64,000 nt of DNA. Origin: SAR202 cluster bacterium (GTDB lineage: Bacteria; Chloroflexota; Dehalococcoidia; Lucifugimonadales; UBA1123). The stretch's first letter is position 1. Each line of letters starts with the position of its first letter. A program made the position numbers and the translations under genes. This document shows positions 51,347 through 60,459 of the stretch, in pieces. The stretch covers positions 1 to 64,000 of the forward strand of contig JASMDM010000003.1 of assembly GCA_030752795.1 (NCBI GenBank), written 5' to 3'. The notes under the pieces are model-generated. The model was not told the origin of the DNA and made no database searches. It was given only the letters and a program-made list of their open reading frames with translations.

Positions 51347-52396
51347 ATGCTTGTTGAGGACATCGGTGAGTTCGATCTGATAAACCGCCTGGTTGGCTCG
51401 ATTGAGGCGCGAAACCAGCAATTCGCGTCTGCACTCGCGGAAGCGGGGGCGATCCTCGATCTTGGCATCGGCGACGATGCCGCGTCATGGTCGCTTGCAG
51501 GCGACGCCGTGGCGACCACCGACACGATGGTGGACGGCGTTCATTTCATCGCCGATCAGATCGGATGGGGCGACCTCGGGTACAAAGCGATCGCCACGAA
51601 CCAGAGCGACATCGCGGCCATGGGATGCATGCCGACGTTCGCGTTGATCACGCTGGGTTTGCGCGGCGATCTATCGGTCGAGAATCTCGAGGAGATGTAC
51701 GCGGGAATGGCCGACGCTTGCGAGCAGAGCGGCGGGATGATCGCAGGCGGCGATATCGTGAAGTCGCCCGTGTTTTTCATCGCCGTGGGATTAGAAGGAA
51801 TGACGGCCGCCAATGGGCCACTGATGCGCCGAGACAGCGCCAAACCGGGCGATCTGATCGGTGTGACCGGCCACCTTGGCTGCTCTGGAGGCGGCTTGAG
51901 GTTGCTAATGGATGGCACGGCCTCGGAAAGCGACGATCGGGCACACCTCACGTCGGCGCACTGGCGACCGACGCCTCGTATCGCCGAGGGTACGGCGCTC
52001 AACAGCCTCGGCGTCAGGTCAGCGATGGACATTAGCGACGGCCTGCTGGACGATCTGGGCAAGCTCTGCAGGGCCAGCGGAGTCGGCGCGACGGTGCAGG
52101 CGGGGCAAGTGCCCGCCGACGCCCCGTTGAAGTCGGCGTTCCCCGACGATTGGCTGAGTCTCGCGCTGGGCGGTGGCGAAGACTACGAGCTCTTGTTCAC
52201 GGCGCCGGAAGCGATCATGGAGCGAGCCGTTCGGGGATTGGACACGCCAGTGAGCGTAATCGGAAACATACGTGAGGGTTGGCCGTCCGTCGAGGTATTG
52301 GACGAGGCGGGCGCCCCCATGGAGGTCACATCGGGCGGCTGGGATCATTTCGCCCGAACTCGAAAAGCGACACGGTTGGAATTTCAGGAGGCATAG
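51347..52396 (+). CDS. thiL: Thiamine-monophosphate kinase
   Basis: 349 residues; phosphorylates thiamine phosphate to thiamine diphosphate. Family motifs: GEFDLINRL at the N-terminus, LGIGDDAASW, ATTDTMVDGVHF, the ATNQSDIAAMGCMPTFALIT segment, GGDIVKSP, MDISDGLLDDLGKLC and GGGEDYELLFT. The ATG at 51347 is fixed by the -10 box just before it. The acyl-CoA ligase gene starts 3 bases after the stop, so the two are co-transcribed despite unrelated pathways. Confidence 0.95.
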   Translation: MLVEDIGEFDLINRLVGSIEARNQQFASALAEAGAILDLGIGDDAASWSLAGDAVATTDTMVDGVHFIADQIGWGDLGYKAIATNQSDIAAMGCMPTFALITLGLRGDLSVENLEEMYAGMADACEQSGGMIAGGDIVKSPVFFIAVGLEGMTAANGPLMRRDSAKPGDLIGVTGHLGCSGGGLRLLMDGTASESDDRAHLTSAHWRPTPRIAEGTALNSLGVRSAMDISDGLLDDLGKLCRASGVGATVQAGQVPADAPLKSAFPDDWLSLALGGGEDYELLFTAPEAIMERAVRGLDTPVSVIGNIREGWPSVEVLDEAGAPMEVTSGGWDHFARTRKATRLEFQEA

Positions 52397-52398
52397 CT

Positions 52399-53991
52399 AT
52401 GACATCTTTGAGCCGATCCAGACGCTCGCTCGCGCCATACGAATCCTATCCAATGCAGGGCATCCTGACCCGCACCGCGGAACGCCTCCCGGATAAGATC
52501 GCCGTAATCGACGGGGACCGCACGTTCACATACCGCGAACTCAATGAGTTGAGCGACAAGTTCGGCGCGGCCCTTGCAACGTCTGGCATCTCTAAGGGCG
52601 ACCGCATAGGGCTGCTCGCGCCGAACTGCGTCGAGTTCGTCATCGCCTTCTACGGCATCGCCAAGATCGGCGCGATCGCGACTACGATCAACTCTGGCTA
52701 CCGCGAGCGAGAGATCGCCCACCAACTCAACGACAGCCAGGCCGAGACTCTGATCGTCCACGACGCGTTGAAAGAGATGGCCGACGCCGCGAGCGAGTTG
52801 GCGGCCGGCTTGAATCGCACGATTCGGATTTCGCCGGACTCGAGCGATTCATCCTCCTTCTGGGGAATGATCGAGGGCTCCACCTCCGCGTTGCCCGAGG
52901 TCCGCATCGACCCCGAAAACGACCTCGTCGCGCTCCCTTACTCCTCCGGCACCACCGGGCTGTCGAAGGGCGTGATGCTCACCCACCACAACCTCACGTC
53001 CAACCTAAAGCAGCTTGTCGGCCACCCCGACGAAGGCGCTTCGGTGACCGAGGACGACATCCTGTTAGTTCACCTCCCTCTGTTCCACATCTATGGATTG
53101 GAGGTGCTGATGAACGGCTGCATCGGAGTCGGCGCGACCCAGGTGATGATGGGGCGATTCGACATCGAAGAGTTCTTACAGCTCCTGTCGAGTCACAAGG
53201 TCACGGTGCTGTTCACCGTACCTCCGGTCGGCCTCGGCCTGACCCAATACCCCGACGTCGCCAACTACGACCTGTCGTCACTCAGGCTCGGATTCTTCGG
53301 CGCCGCCCCACTGTCCGCCGACATGCAATCGCGCATCCAGTCTGTACTCGGCTTCCCGATCATCCAGGGCTACGGCATGACTGAAACCTCGCCGGTCACC
53401 AACTTCGACTTCATGGAACCGGAGCGATCGCGACTCGGCTCCATCGGCCCTGCCGTGTCCGACACCGATGAGAAGGTTGTCGACCTCGAAACCGGCGAAA
53501 CCGAGGTTCCGCGAGGCGAGCCCGGCGAGCTCATGGTTCGCGGCCCGCAGGTGATGAAGGGCTACTTCAACAACGCCGAGGCCACCGCAGAGACGATCAC
53601 TGATGACGGCTGGCTCCACACAGGCGACATCGTGAAGATGGACGAAGACGGCTACGTCTGGGTCCTCGACCGCAAGAAGGAGCTCATCAAGTACAAGGGC
53701 TTTCAGGTGCCGCCGGCCGAGCTCGAAGGCATACTGCTAGAACACCCCGACATCGCCGACGCCGCGGTCGTCGGCAAGCTCGACGACGAGTCAGGCGAGA
53801 TCCCGAAGGCCTTCGTCGTCCGCGCCGCCAACGCCGACGTGTCCGACGCCGACGTCATGGGCTTCGTCCGCGACAAGGTCGCGACGTTCAAGCAGATCCG
53901 CGAAGTCGAGTTCATCGACGCGATCCCCAAAAACGCCTCCGGCAAAATCCTCCGCCGCGTCCTGATCGACCAGGAGCGCGGGCAGGGGTAG
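52399..53991 (+). CDS. AMP-binding acyl-CoA ligase (4-coumarate-CoA-ligase-like)
   Basis: 530 residues. It has the AMP-binding P-loop LPYSSGTTGLSKGVMLTHHN, the adenylation motif GYGMTETSPVTN, LHTGDIVKMDEDGYVWVLDR, the hinge KELIKYKGFQVPPAELE and the catalytic Lys in IPKNASGKILRR. The overall pattern follows 4-coumarate/long-chain acyl-CoA ligases. CAGGAGG precedes the ATG. It would activate an aryl or fatty acid as CoA thioester, fitting the crotonase and CoA-transferase content of the window. Confidence 0.92.
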   Translation: MTSLSRSRRSLAPYESYPMQGILTRTAERLPDKIAVIDGDRTFTYRELNELSDKFGAALATSGISKGDRIGLLAPNCVEFVIAFYGIAKIGAIATTINSGYREREIAHQLNDSQAETLIVHDALKEMADAASELAAGLNRTIRISPDSSDSSSFWGMIEGSTSALPEVRIDPENDLVALPYSSGTTGLSKGVMLTHHNLTSNLKQLVGHPDEGASVTEDDILLVHLPLFHIYGLEVLMNGCIGVGATQVMMGRFDIEEFLQLLSSHKVTVLFTVPPVGLGLTQYPDVANYDLSSLRLGFFGAAPLSADMQSRIQSVLGFPIIQGYGMTETSPVTNFDFMEPERSRLGSIGPAVSDTDEKVVDLETGETEVPRGEPGELMVRGPQVMKGYFNNAEATAETITDDGWLHTGDIVKMDEDGYVWVLDRKKELIKYKGFQVPPAELEGILLEHPDIADAAVVGKLDDESGEIPKAFVVRAANADVSDADVMGFVRDKVATFKQIREVEFIDAIPKNASGKILRRVLIDQERGQG

Positions 53992-54016
53992 GGCGTGGAC
54001 GCGCTCGGTGATGTCG

Positions 54017-55162
54017 CTACGGCTCGATGATGCTGGCGTGGGCGAGGTTACTTACCTGGTCCAGGCGGACGGTGTGCCACGGTTCCGGGGACTGGGTGTT
54101 CGACAGATAAGTGAACGATACGCCGGAGTCGGGGTCCGTCCACGAGTATGACGAGCCCGCGCCGCCGTGTCCGTAGGTGTTGGGCGAGCCGATCGAGCCC
54201 AGGCCGCGGATCGTTGGGGTGTAGCCTCGGACGTGCGGACCTAGGCCGCGATGCATGGGCATGCCCATGCTTTCGTCGAGGCGTTCTCCGGTGTGGTTTT
54301 GGGTTGCGAACTGGATGACGCGGGGGCTGAGGACGCGCGCTCCGTTGAGCTCACCGCTTGCCGCGAGCATCTGATAGAACGCTGCCATGCCTGCCGCGGA
54401 GGCGTATCCGCCGCCGCCAGGGATTCCCGCCGCCTTGTGCTCCGGGCGATTCATTCTCGCCGGCGCGACCATCGCGTCGTCTTCGAGCACGTGCATGGCT
54501 GCGCATCGGTCCTGCGACGCCGGAGGCACGCCCACGAAGATTTCGTTGGCCAAACCGATGGGCGCCAACAGGTCGTCTCTGACCACGTCGCGATAGTCTC
54601 GGCCGGTGATCGCTTCAATCAGGATTGCGGCCGTCCAGTGAGCCGAGCCGGAATGGTACTTGACCCTTGATCCGGGTGTCCACTCGAGCGTGAAGTCGCA
54701 GACCTCTTGTCTGAGACGATCATGCTCTTCCCATGTATCTTCCGATACGGCGGCAGCCGGGAATCCGCCCTGGTGCGTCAGAATCTCAAACAGCGTGATG
54801 TTGCCCTTCCCGTGCTTGCCGAATTCGGGGATGTAGTCGGTGATCTGATCAGCGAACCGCAGCGCTCCTTTGTCGACGAGCTGCCAAACGGCGGCGGTGA
54901 CGAGCACCTTGGTCTGCGAGAACAGCAGCCAAAGCGTGGATTCGTTCGCCGGGGTGGACGGGTCGAGCGACGCGCGACCGAACGTCTTCAGGCGGGCGAT
55001 TTTGCCGTGGCGCGCGATTGCGTATTGTGCGCCGGGGTATCGGTCGGCTTCGATGTGCCCTTCGATCAGGCCGTCGAGTTGGTTGAGACGCACGGGATCG
55101 AGGCCTGCGGCTTCGAGTGTCGTCGATTCGATGGGGAGGGTCGTTCCGGTTGTAGTTGCCAT
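54017..55162 (-). CDS. Serine hydrolase, beta-lactamase class C family
   Basis: 381 residues from the ATG at 55162 with GAGG upstream. The nucleophile motif S-x-x-K is seen as FSQTKVLV; a later Tyr motif is YHSGSAHW, in place of the typical Y-x-N; and HGGAGSSYSWTDP near the C-terminus replaces the KTG triad element. No signal peptide, so probably cytoplasmic. Such proteins are esterases or peptidases as often as beta-lactamases. Confidence 0.88.
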   Translation of the reverse strand: MATTTGTTLPIESTTLEAAGLDPVRLNQLDGLIEGHIEADRYPGAQYAIARHGKIARLKTFGRASLDPSTPANESTLWLLFSQTKVLVTAAVWQLVDKGALRFADQITDYIPEFGKHGKGNITLFEILTHQGGFPAAAVSEDTWEEHDRLRQEVCDFTLEWTPGSRVKYHSGSAHWTAAILIEAITGRDYRDVVRDDLLAPIGLANEIFVGVPPASQDRCAAMHVLEDDAMVAPARMNRPEHKAAGIPGGGGYASAAGMAAFYQMLAASGELNGARVLSPRVIQFATQNHTGERLDESMGMPMHRGLGPHVRGYTPTIRGLGSIGSPNTYGHGGAGSSYSWTDPDSGVSFTYLSNTQSPEPWHTVRLDQVSNLAHASIIEP

Positions 55163-55303
55163 ATGCGTCACCTCGGCGGCTCGCCGTCTGATTTCTTGGG
55201 TTGATGCAGCGTTGAGATCGTGCCAGGGCCCAGGACTGCTTGTACGTGAGCAACCACCATTGGACCGAGCTCATCTTGGTGCGCGGCCTACTTTGGGAAG
55301 GTC

Positions 55304-55366
55304 CTTCGACAGGTCCCGACAACGCCGGGATCCCGATGCGTCGGGACTCAGGACGAACGGATGGGG
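55304..55366 (-). repeat. Family C repeat interrupted by a nested palindrome
   Basis: CTTCGACAGG (55304-55313) and CTCAGGACGAACGGATGGGG (55347-55366) are the two halves of a reverse family C copy (compare 48819-48852). Between them lie 33 bases (55314-55346) with ends TCCCGAC and GTCGGGA, a second palindromic unit inserted into the first. Confidence 0.7.
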
Positions 55367-55405
55367 TCGCAGGTCGACCTACCGGCTCTGAGCTCCGAGT
55401 GCGGC

Positions 55406-56677
55406 CTAGTCCGCGACTCGGAGGAAGGCTGCATTCATCCGCTCGCTGGCCAGTTCGAGTTCTTCGACGGACGCGTTCGAGAACGCCAGCCGAAAATGGC
55501 TCGTATCCGATTCGAAACCGTCTTTGAAGAAGAACGAGCCTGTCGGAAACATCAGTCCTTCTTTGGCAGCCGCGTCGGCGAGCTCGGCTGACCCGACTCC
55601 GATGCATTCGACCCACAGGAAGAAGCCGCCGGCGGGCCGGATGAACTTGATGTACGGCTCGCAATCTTCCATGAGGCGATCGCTGAGCGTTTTGCACTTC
55701 AACGCATAGAGAGCACGCATTCGCTCGACGTGGGGTTCGAGCGCTCCCGAGTCCACGTAGCGTGCCAGGGCTCGCTGGACCAGCGGGTTGTTGCCCATGT
55801 CGAATCGAACGCGGGAAAGGGCATCGATGTACTCGGGGGTCGCTTCGACCCAGCCCACTCGGACGCCGGTCGCGATGATCTTGCTGAACGACCCCATTCG
55901 GAGCACGCCCTGTCCACCTGACAAAGCGAACATAGACGGCGGGGGCGGCTCGTCGAAGTAGAGCTCGGTGTAGGCGGCGTCTTCGAGGATCATGATGCCG
56001 TACTCGGCACAGATGTCGAGAAGTTCCAGGCGGCGCTTCAGCGACATCGTCAGGCCGGACGGGTTATGAAAGTCAGGGATTACGTAGACGAACTTCACGC
56101 GCTTGCCGTCCGCCACCGCGCGCTCGATGCAAGCCTTGACGCCGTCGACCGAGGTTCCTTGCTCGTCGATCCCGGTCTCGACAACGTCCGCCATATGGCC
56201 CCGGATCGTGCGGACTGTGCCGGAAAAGCTCGGGCCCTCGACGATCGCGATGTCGCCTGGGTTCAGAAACGCGTTGCAGATGTTGTCGAGGGCGCCGGAA
56301 CTTCCGTTGTGCATCGTGAAGTTTTCGGGTTTGAGGTCTATGTCTTCGATCATGCTCTGCCGCCGGGCTACGGACTCGCGAAGCCCTTCGAAGCCTACAA
56401 GGCCGCCGTAGGTCATGGAATCGTCGCGTTCTTCTGCGAGCACGGCTAGCAGCGATTCGCGGAGCTCGGCCACCGGAACTGTCAGGCTGTCAGGAATTCC
56501 TCCGGCTAATGCGATGGGATTTGGGACGTCCGTGGGCGCGATCCAAGATCTGCCCGCGTCCGTCGGACTGCCGGCGCCGATTGTGATAGCGGAGATTGAC
56601 AGCAGGTCTCGAAAATCCCGTTGTTCCCAGCTATGGGCCAATCGGCCGGCCAAATCACCGACATCGCTAACTGCCAT
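55406..56677 (-). CDS. PLP-dependent aminotransferase (class I/II, MocR/2-aminoadipate type)
   Basis: 423 residues, fold type I. NPIALAGGIPDSLTVP begins the fold, with TYGGLVGFEGLRESVA and a nucleotide-like HNGSSGALDNICNAFLNPGD. VYVIPDFHNPSGLTMS contains the PLP-contacting Asn/Pro, and the Schiff-base Lys lies in RMGSFSKIIATGVRVGW. There is no N-terminal GntR helix-turn-helix, so it is an enzyme rather than a MocR regulator. The ATG has AAGGAGC upstream. Substrate unknown. Confidence 0.9.
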   Translation of the reverse strand: MAVSDVGDLAGRLAHSWEQRDFRDLLSISAITIGAGSPTDAGRSWIAPTDVPNPIALAGGIPDSLTVPVAELRESLLAVLAEERDDSMTYGGLVGFEGLRESVARRQSMIEDIDLKPENFTMHNGSSGALDNICNAFLNPGDIAIVEGPSFSGTVRTIRGHMADVVETGIDEQGTSVDGVKACIERAVADGKRVKFVYVIPDFHNPSGLTMSLKRRLELLDICAEYGIMILEDAAYTELYFDEPPPPSMFALSGGQGVLRMGSFSKIIATGVRVGWVEATPEYIDALSRVRFDMGNNPLVQRALARYVDSGALEPHVERMRALYALKCKTLSDRLMEDCEPYIKFIRPAGGFFLWVECIGVGSAELADAAAKEGLMFPTGSFFFKDGFESDTSHFRLAFSNASVEELELASERMNAAFLRVAD

Positions 56678-57103
56678 CGTTGCTCCTTATCATTCGCATC
56701 ATCATCCAACATTGTCGCGACGGTCGTTCCGCGCACCGGGCCGAAACGTCGCGGTTGCCGACGGATCGATTCTCCAGCGTGCACTCATTCCGCCACCGGT
56801 GAACGATCGACGCTCCGAACGTAGCGGTCGGAGCGCACAGGGTAGTATCACACATCGAGCCGCCGTGTTGCGAGTCATTGGGGTCCTACGACAGGTTCGC
56901 TTGATGAACGGGTTTGAACCTCGATCACACTGACGGCGCCACGCTCTTTCCAATCGATGCCCGGCCTCCAAATCTTCACGCGGCGAGACGTCTTGAAATC
57001 GTTCGCCTCAGCCACGCAGGCGATTCGGCGAGTGGGTCGCAGTTCTGCTAGGATGTTGACTCCGAAAGAACCAAAATCGAACACTGAAAGATAAGGTGAT
57101 CCC
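56678..57103. other. Intergenic region without recognised gene
   Basis: Divergent spacer of about 425 bases. No repeat family, small gene or clear promoter is seen. Confidence 0.4.
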
Positions 57104-57769
57104 ATGGGCAAACACTACGACGACGCGGCCATACCGGACGAGTTGCGACGGAACTTCAACGTCTACGATCGGATCACAGAGTTGGGCGTGTCCCTGGGGT
57201 CGTTCGAGAGCGAAGTCACTTCGCTGGCCGGCGCCGGGATTGCCGGAGTCGTCCTCCACGAGGGCGGCCTCGTGTATCTTTCCGGAACTGGCGGCGGGAA
57301 GTACCCAATGAACGACGACGCCGAACGAATCGAGCACGGCCAGGCAGGCGCCCGCGACGCTGCGGATGTGCTGATCCGTAGGCTGCACTGGGCGCTGAGC
57401 TGCGGCGGCGAGGGAGACTTGAACGACGTGTTGTACACGGTCAAGGCGCTGGGCATGGTCGTCACCCCAGGCGGCGGAACGACGAGCGCCGGACCTCCCG
57501 TGACGAACGGTTTCTCGTTTCGCTGGCAATCGGTGTTCGGCGGTCCGAGAAGCGACTACGCGGTCGACGGCGTCGATCCAGGCGGATTCGCCGGAATCCA
57601 CGCACGGAGCGCCATCGGCGGGTTCGACGGCAGGTTCTCGATCGAGCCGGAGATCATCGTGGCGGTGCCGGCGTCGTTGGCGCGTAAGATCATCATGAAT
57701 CGCGGCTGGTTGTTTCCGCTGCCGCCTGTCATGCTGGAGAAGGTCACGGGGGCGCGAGCCGGGGCGTAG
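57104..57769 (+). CDS. RidA-family (YjgF/YER057c) protein
   Basis: 221 residues, longer than the classic 130-residue RidA. The conserved core has GLVYLSGTGGGKYPM near the start, then GQAGARDAADVLIRRLHWAL and a C-terminal AIGGFDGRFSIEPEIIVAV. An extra segment of about 40 residues lies in between. RidA deaminates reactive enamine/imine intermediates made by PLP enzymes; the PLP aminotransferase gene is its divergent neighbour. The key Arg of classic RidA is replaced or shifted, so activity is uncertain. AAGGTG precedes the ATG. Confidence 0.75.
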   Translation: MGKHYDDAAIPDELRRNFNVYDRITELGVSLGSFESEVTSLAGAGIAGVVLHEGGLVYLSGTGGGKYPMNDDAERIEHGQAGARDAADVLIRRLHWALSCGGEGDLNDVLYTVKALGMVVTPGGGTTSAGPPVTNGFSFRWQSVFGGPRSDYAVDGVDPGGFAGIHARSAIGGFDGRFSIEPEIIVAVPASLARKIIMNRGWLFPLPPVMLEKVTGARAGA

Positions 57770-57961
57770 TTCAACGTGGGCGGCTGGCGGGTTAGGCTTG
57801 GCCGTGAACTGCCAGAGCACCGCAGGCGGGTCAGGTGGGTCAGGCGGCGCTAGTAGACCTCCAACATGCCTGCGTTGGTTTTTGCGACGACATACGTTAT
57901 GGTTACGCATTTTGGCAAGCTTTATTATGTCATGGCAAGCGTTGTGTTGAGCCAGACACGC

Positions 57962-57990
57962 GGGAGGGTTTGAAACCCTCCCCTACGGAT
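57962..57990 (+). repeat. Dispersed repeat, family B
   Basis: GGGAGGGTTTGAAACCCTCC followed by CCTACGGAT. A near-perfect palindrome matching 7302-7330. It is the only recognised element in the gap 57770-58136. Confidence 0.7.
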
Positions 57991-58136
57991 TGTTGCGTAT
58001 CCTGGCGCCTCTGATGCGTGCCCGCGGTTGAATCGTTCCGTAATACCTTGGCCCAATCCTTGACCATGTGCCTGGTCGCTCCGTACACTGTGGCGCATCG
58101 TTTACGTCACGTTGATTGCCGGATGGAGGCGCTGTT

Positions 58137-59504
58137 TTGAGTCGATCGGAGCTATCCGACGCTCTGTTCACCGACCTGTACCAGTTGACCATGGCGCAGG
58201 CGTACTGGCAAAACGACGTGATCGGCGACGCGACGTTCGACCTGTACTTCCGCAACTTCCCGCCCAATCGCTCGTACTATGTTTTCGCAGGCCTTGAAGA
58301 CATCCTCAACTACCTAGAAGACTTCAGTTTCAGTGACCGCGACCTGACGGCGCTCGAATCGCTGGAAATCTTCGATCCGGGTTTCGTCGAATTTCTGTCG
58401 ATGCTGCGGTTCACGGGCCGAGTCCGCGCAATGCCCGAGGGCACGTTGCTGTTCGCCGAAGAACCGGTGCTTGAGGTGTCCGGGCCGATCATCGAGTGCC
58501 AGTTCGCCGAGACGTTCATCGTCAACCAGATCGGCCTGCAAACGATGCTGGCCACGAAGTCGGCGCGAATCGTGCACGCGGCGCAAGGGCGAATGCTGGT
58601 CGACTTCGCGGCGCGCCGCACACACGGAACCGATTCGGCGATGAAGCTGGTGCGAGCGTCGTACATGGTCGGCTTCGCCGGGACCAGCAACGTCCAGGCG
58701 GCGGCTACCTACGGCATCCAGGCCCACGGAACCATGGCTCACTCTTTCGTCACCGCGTTTCCGACTGAGCTCGAATCGTTCAGGGCTTACGGCGAATCGT
58801 TCCCAAATTCGAGCACTTTCCTCGTGGACACTTACGACACCGAATCCGGGGTCCGCAACGCGGTCAACGTTGCCAATGAGATGAAGAGCCGCGGTCAGAT
58901 GCTGCGAGCCGTGCGACTGGACAGCGGCGACATGTTGGAGCTGTCAACAATCGCTCGTGGGTTGCTCGACGAAGCTGGTCTCGAGGATGTGATGGTTCTC
59001 GCGTCGGGCGGGCTCGACGAGTACTCGATCGACGAGCTCGTGAAAGCCGGAGCGCCGATCGGCGGGTTCGGAATCGGCACCAGACTTGGGTCATCGGAGG
59101 ATGCGCCCAGCACTGAGTTCGTCTACAAGCTGGTGTCGTTCGAGGGAGCGCCGGTGGTGAAGCTGAGCTCCAAGAAAGCGAACCTGCCCGGCGCGAAACA
59201 GGTGTGGCGAGAATCGGTTGAAGGCGGCTTGATGCGCCGAGACGTGATCGCACTCGAGCATGAACCGAGCCCGTCCCCGACAGCCGCGCCGCTCCTGCGC
59301 AACGCGATGCGGTCCGGCAAGGCGTTGGCGCCCCATCCTGATCTCGGCGAGATGCGGGAGCGGTTCCAGAGCCAGTTCGCGTGCCTGCCGTACCGGTACA
59401 AGGAGCTCGAAGCGGCTCCGCGATTCGATGTCACGACGTCCGACGCTCTGCGAGAGCTGACCGACAATACACAACAACAGGCAAGAGAGCGCACTTCCTC
59501 ATGA
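58137..59504 (+). CDS. pncB: Nicotinate phosphoribosyltransferase
   Basis: About 455 residues; makes nicotinate mononucleotide from nicotinate and PRPP in the NAD salvage pathway. Family sequences include LFTDLYQLTMAQAYW at the N-terminus, DFAARRTHGTDSAMKLVRAS, then GTMAHSFVTAFP, VDTYDTESGVRNA, a phosphate-binding ASGGLDEYSIDELVKAGAPI and GGFGIGTRL. The TTG at 58137 is chosen for the GGAGG at 58125-58129; an upstream frame starts at 58116. Its stop overlaps the next ATG (ATGA), so both are coupled. Confidence 0.93.
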   Translation: MSRSELSDALFTDLYQLTMAQAYWQNDVIGDATFDLYFRNFPPNRSYYVFAGLEDILNYLEDFSFSDRDLTALESLEIFDPGFVEFLSMLRFTGRVRAMPEGTLLFAEEPVLEVSGPIIECQFAETFIVNQIGLQTMLATKSARIVHAAQGRMLVDFAARRTHGTDSAMKLVRASYMVGFAGTSNVQAAATYGIQAHGTMAHSFVTAFPTELESFRAYGESFPNSSTFLVDTYDTESGVRNAVNVANEMKSRGQMLRAVRLDSGDMLELSTIARGLLDEAGLEDVMVLASGGLDEYSIDELVKAGAPIGGFGIGTRLGSSEDAPSTEFVYKLVSFEGAPVVKLSSKKANLPGAKQVWRESVEGGLMRRDVIALEHEPSPSPTAAPLLRNAMRSGKALAPHPDLGEMRERFQSQFACLPYRYKELEAAPRFDVTTSDALRELTDNTQQQARERTSS

Positions 59505-60409
59505 CACAGTTCGAGAAACTGAAATCGAGAATCGACAGCGGCGAGGTCATCATCCTGGACGGCGCAACCGGCACCGAGCTCCAGCGTCGCGGAGCGCCGA
59601 TGCACGGCGTGTGCTGGAGCGCCACGGCGTTGTCTACTCATCCCGAAATCGTGCGCGAGACACACGAGGACTACATCCGCGCCGGCGCCGACATCATCAT
59701 CACGAACACGTTTTCGACAGACCGCCCTACCCTGGCGCTCGCAGGGATGGGAAACAGAGTCGGTGAGCTCAACGCCCGGGCCGTCGCGCTTGCGATGGAA
59801 GCGCGCGACTCGACCGCCGACAAACCCGTGTGCATAGCCGGTTCCATGGCGCGACACGGCGGGGGGTTGGAGCGCGCGCCGACCGCCGATCAGACGAGGA
59901 CCGGGTATCGCGAGATGGCCCATCTGCTGGCCGAGGGCGGCGTCGATCTAATCATGCTCGAGATGATGCGCGACATCGAAAGCACTGCCTTCGCGATCGA
60001 GGGGGCGCTGTCGACTGGATTGCCGACGTGGGTCGGATTTAGCGTCAAGTTCGACGAGGACGGGCAGGTCGTGCTGCTCGACAGTCGAGGCGAAAGCTTC
60101 GCCGACGCGTTGGATGCGCTGACACCGCTGGGCGCGAGCCTGGTCTCGGTGATGCATTCCGATCTCGAACAGACCAACGCGGCGCTCGAGATCGTCCGAG
60201 AGCGATGGTCAGGGCCGTGGGGCGCCTACGCGCAGGCGGGCCGGATGACCATGCCGGATTGGCAGTTCGAAGGGATCGCCACTCCCGACGAATACTTGTC
60301 TGAAGCCCAGGGTTGGGTTGACGCCGGCGGACAATTGATCGGCTGCTGCTGCGGGCTTGGCGCGGAGCACATTCAGGCGCTGAGCGAGGGGCTGTCGAAC
60401 GACGGCTGA
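59501..60409 (+). CDS. Homocysteine S-methyltransferase family protein
   Basis: 302 residues with the Zn-dependent homocysteine-binding barrel: IILDGATGTELQRRG at the start, TNTFSTDRPTL, then a central Cys (DKPVCIAGSMA) and the C-terminal zinc pair in LIGCCCGLG. It would methylate homocysteine or a related thiol from S-methylmethionine, betaine or another donor. It is translationally coupled to the nicotinate phosphoribosyltransferase gene (4-base overlap), an unusual partner. Confidence 0.9.
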   Translation: MTQFEKLKSRIDSGEVIILDGATGTELQRRGAPMHGVCWSATALSTHPEIVRETHEDYIRAGADIIITNTFSTDRPTLALAGMGNRVGELNARAVALAMEARDSTADKPVCIAGSMARHGGGLERAPTADQTRTGYREMAHLLAEGGVDLIMLEMMRDIESTAFAIEGALSTGLPTWVGFSVKFDEDGQVVLLDSRGESFADALDALTPLGASLVSVMHSDLEQTNAALEIVRERWSGPWGAYAQAGRMTMPDWQFEGIATPDEYLSEAQGWVDAGGQLIGCCCGLGAEHIQALSEGLSNDG

Positions 60410-60459
60410 CGTCATTCCGGCGGCGCAGCGTACTTCCAACGGCTGGCAACCAACCTGCT

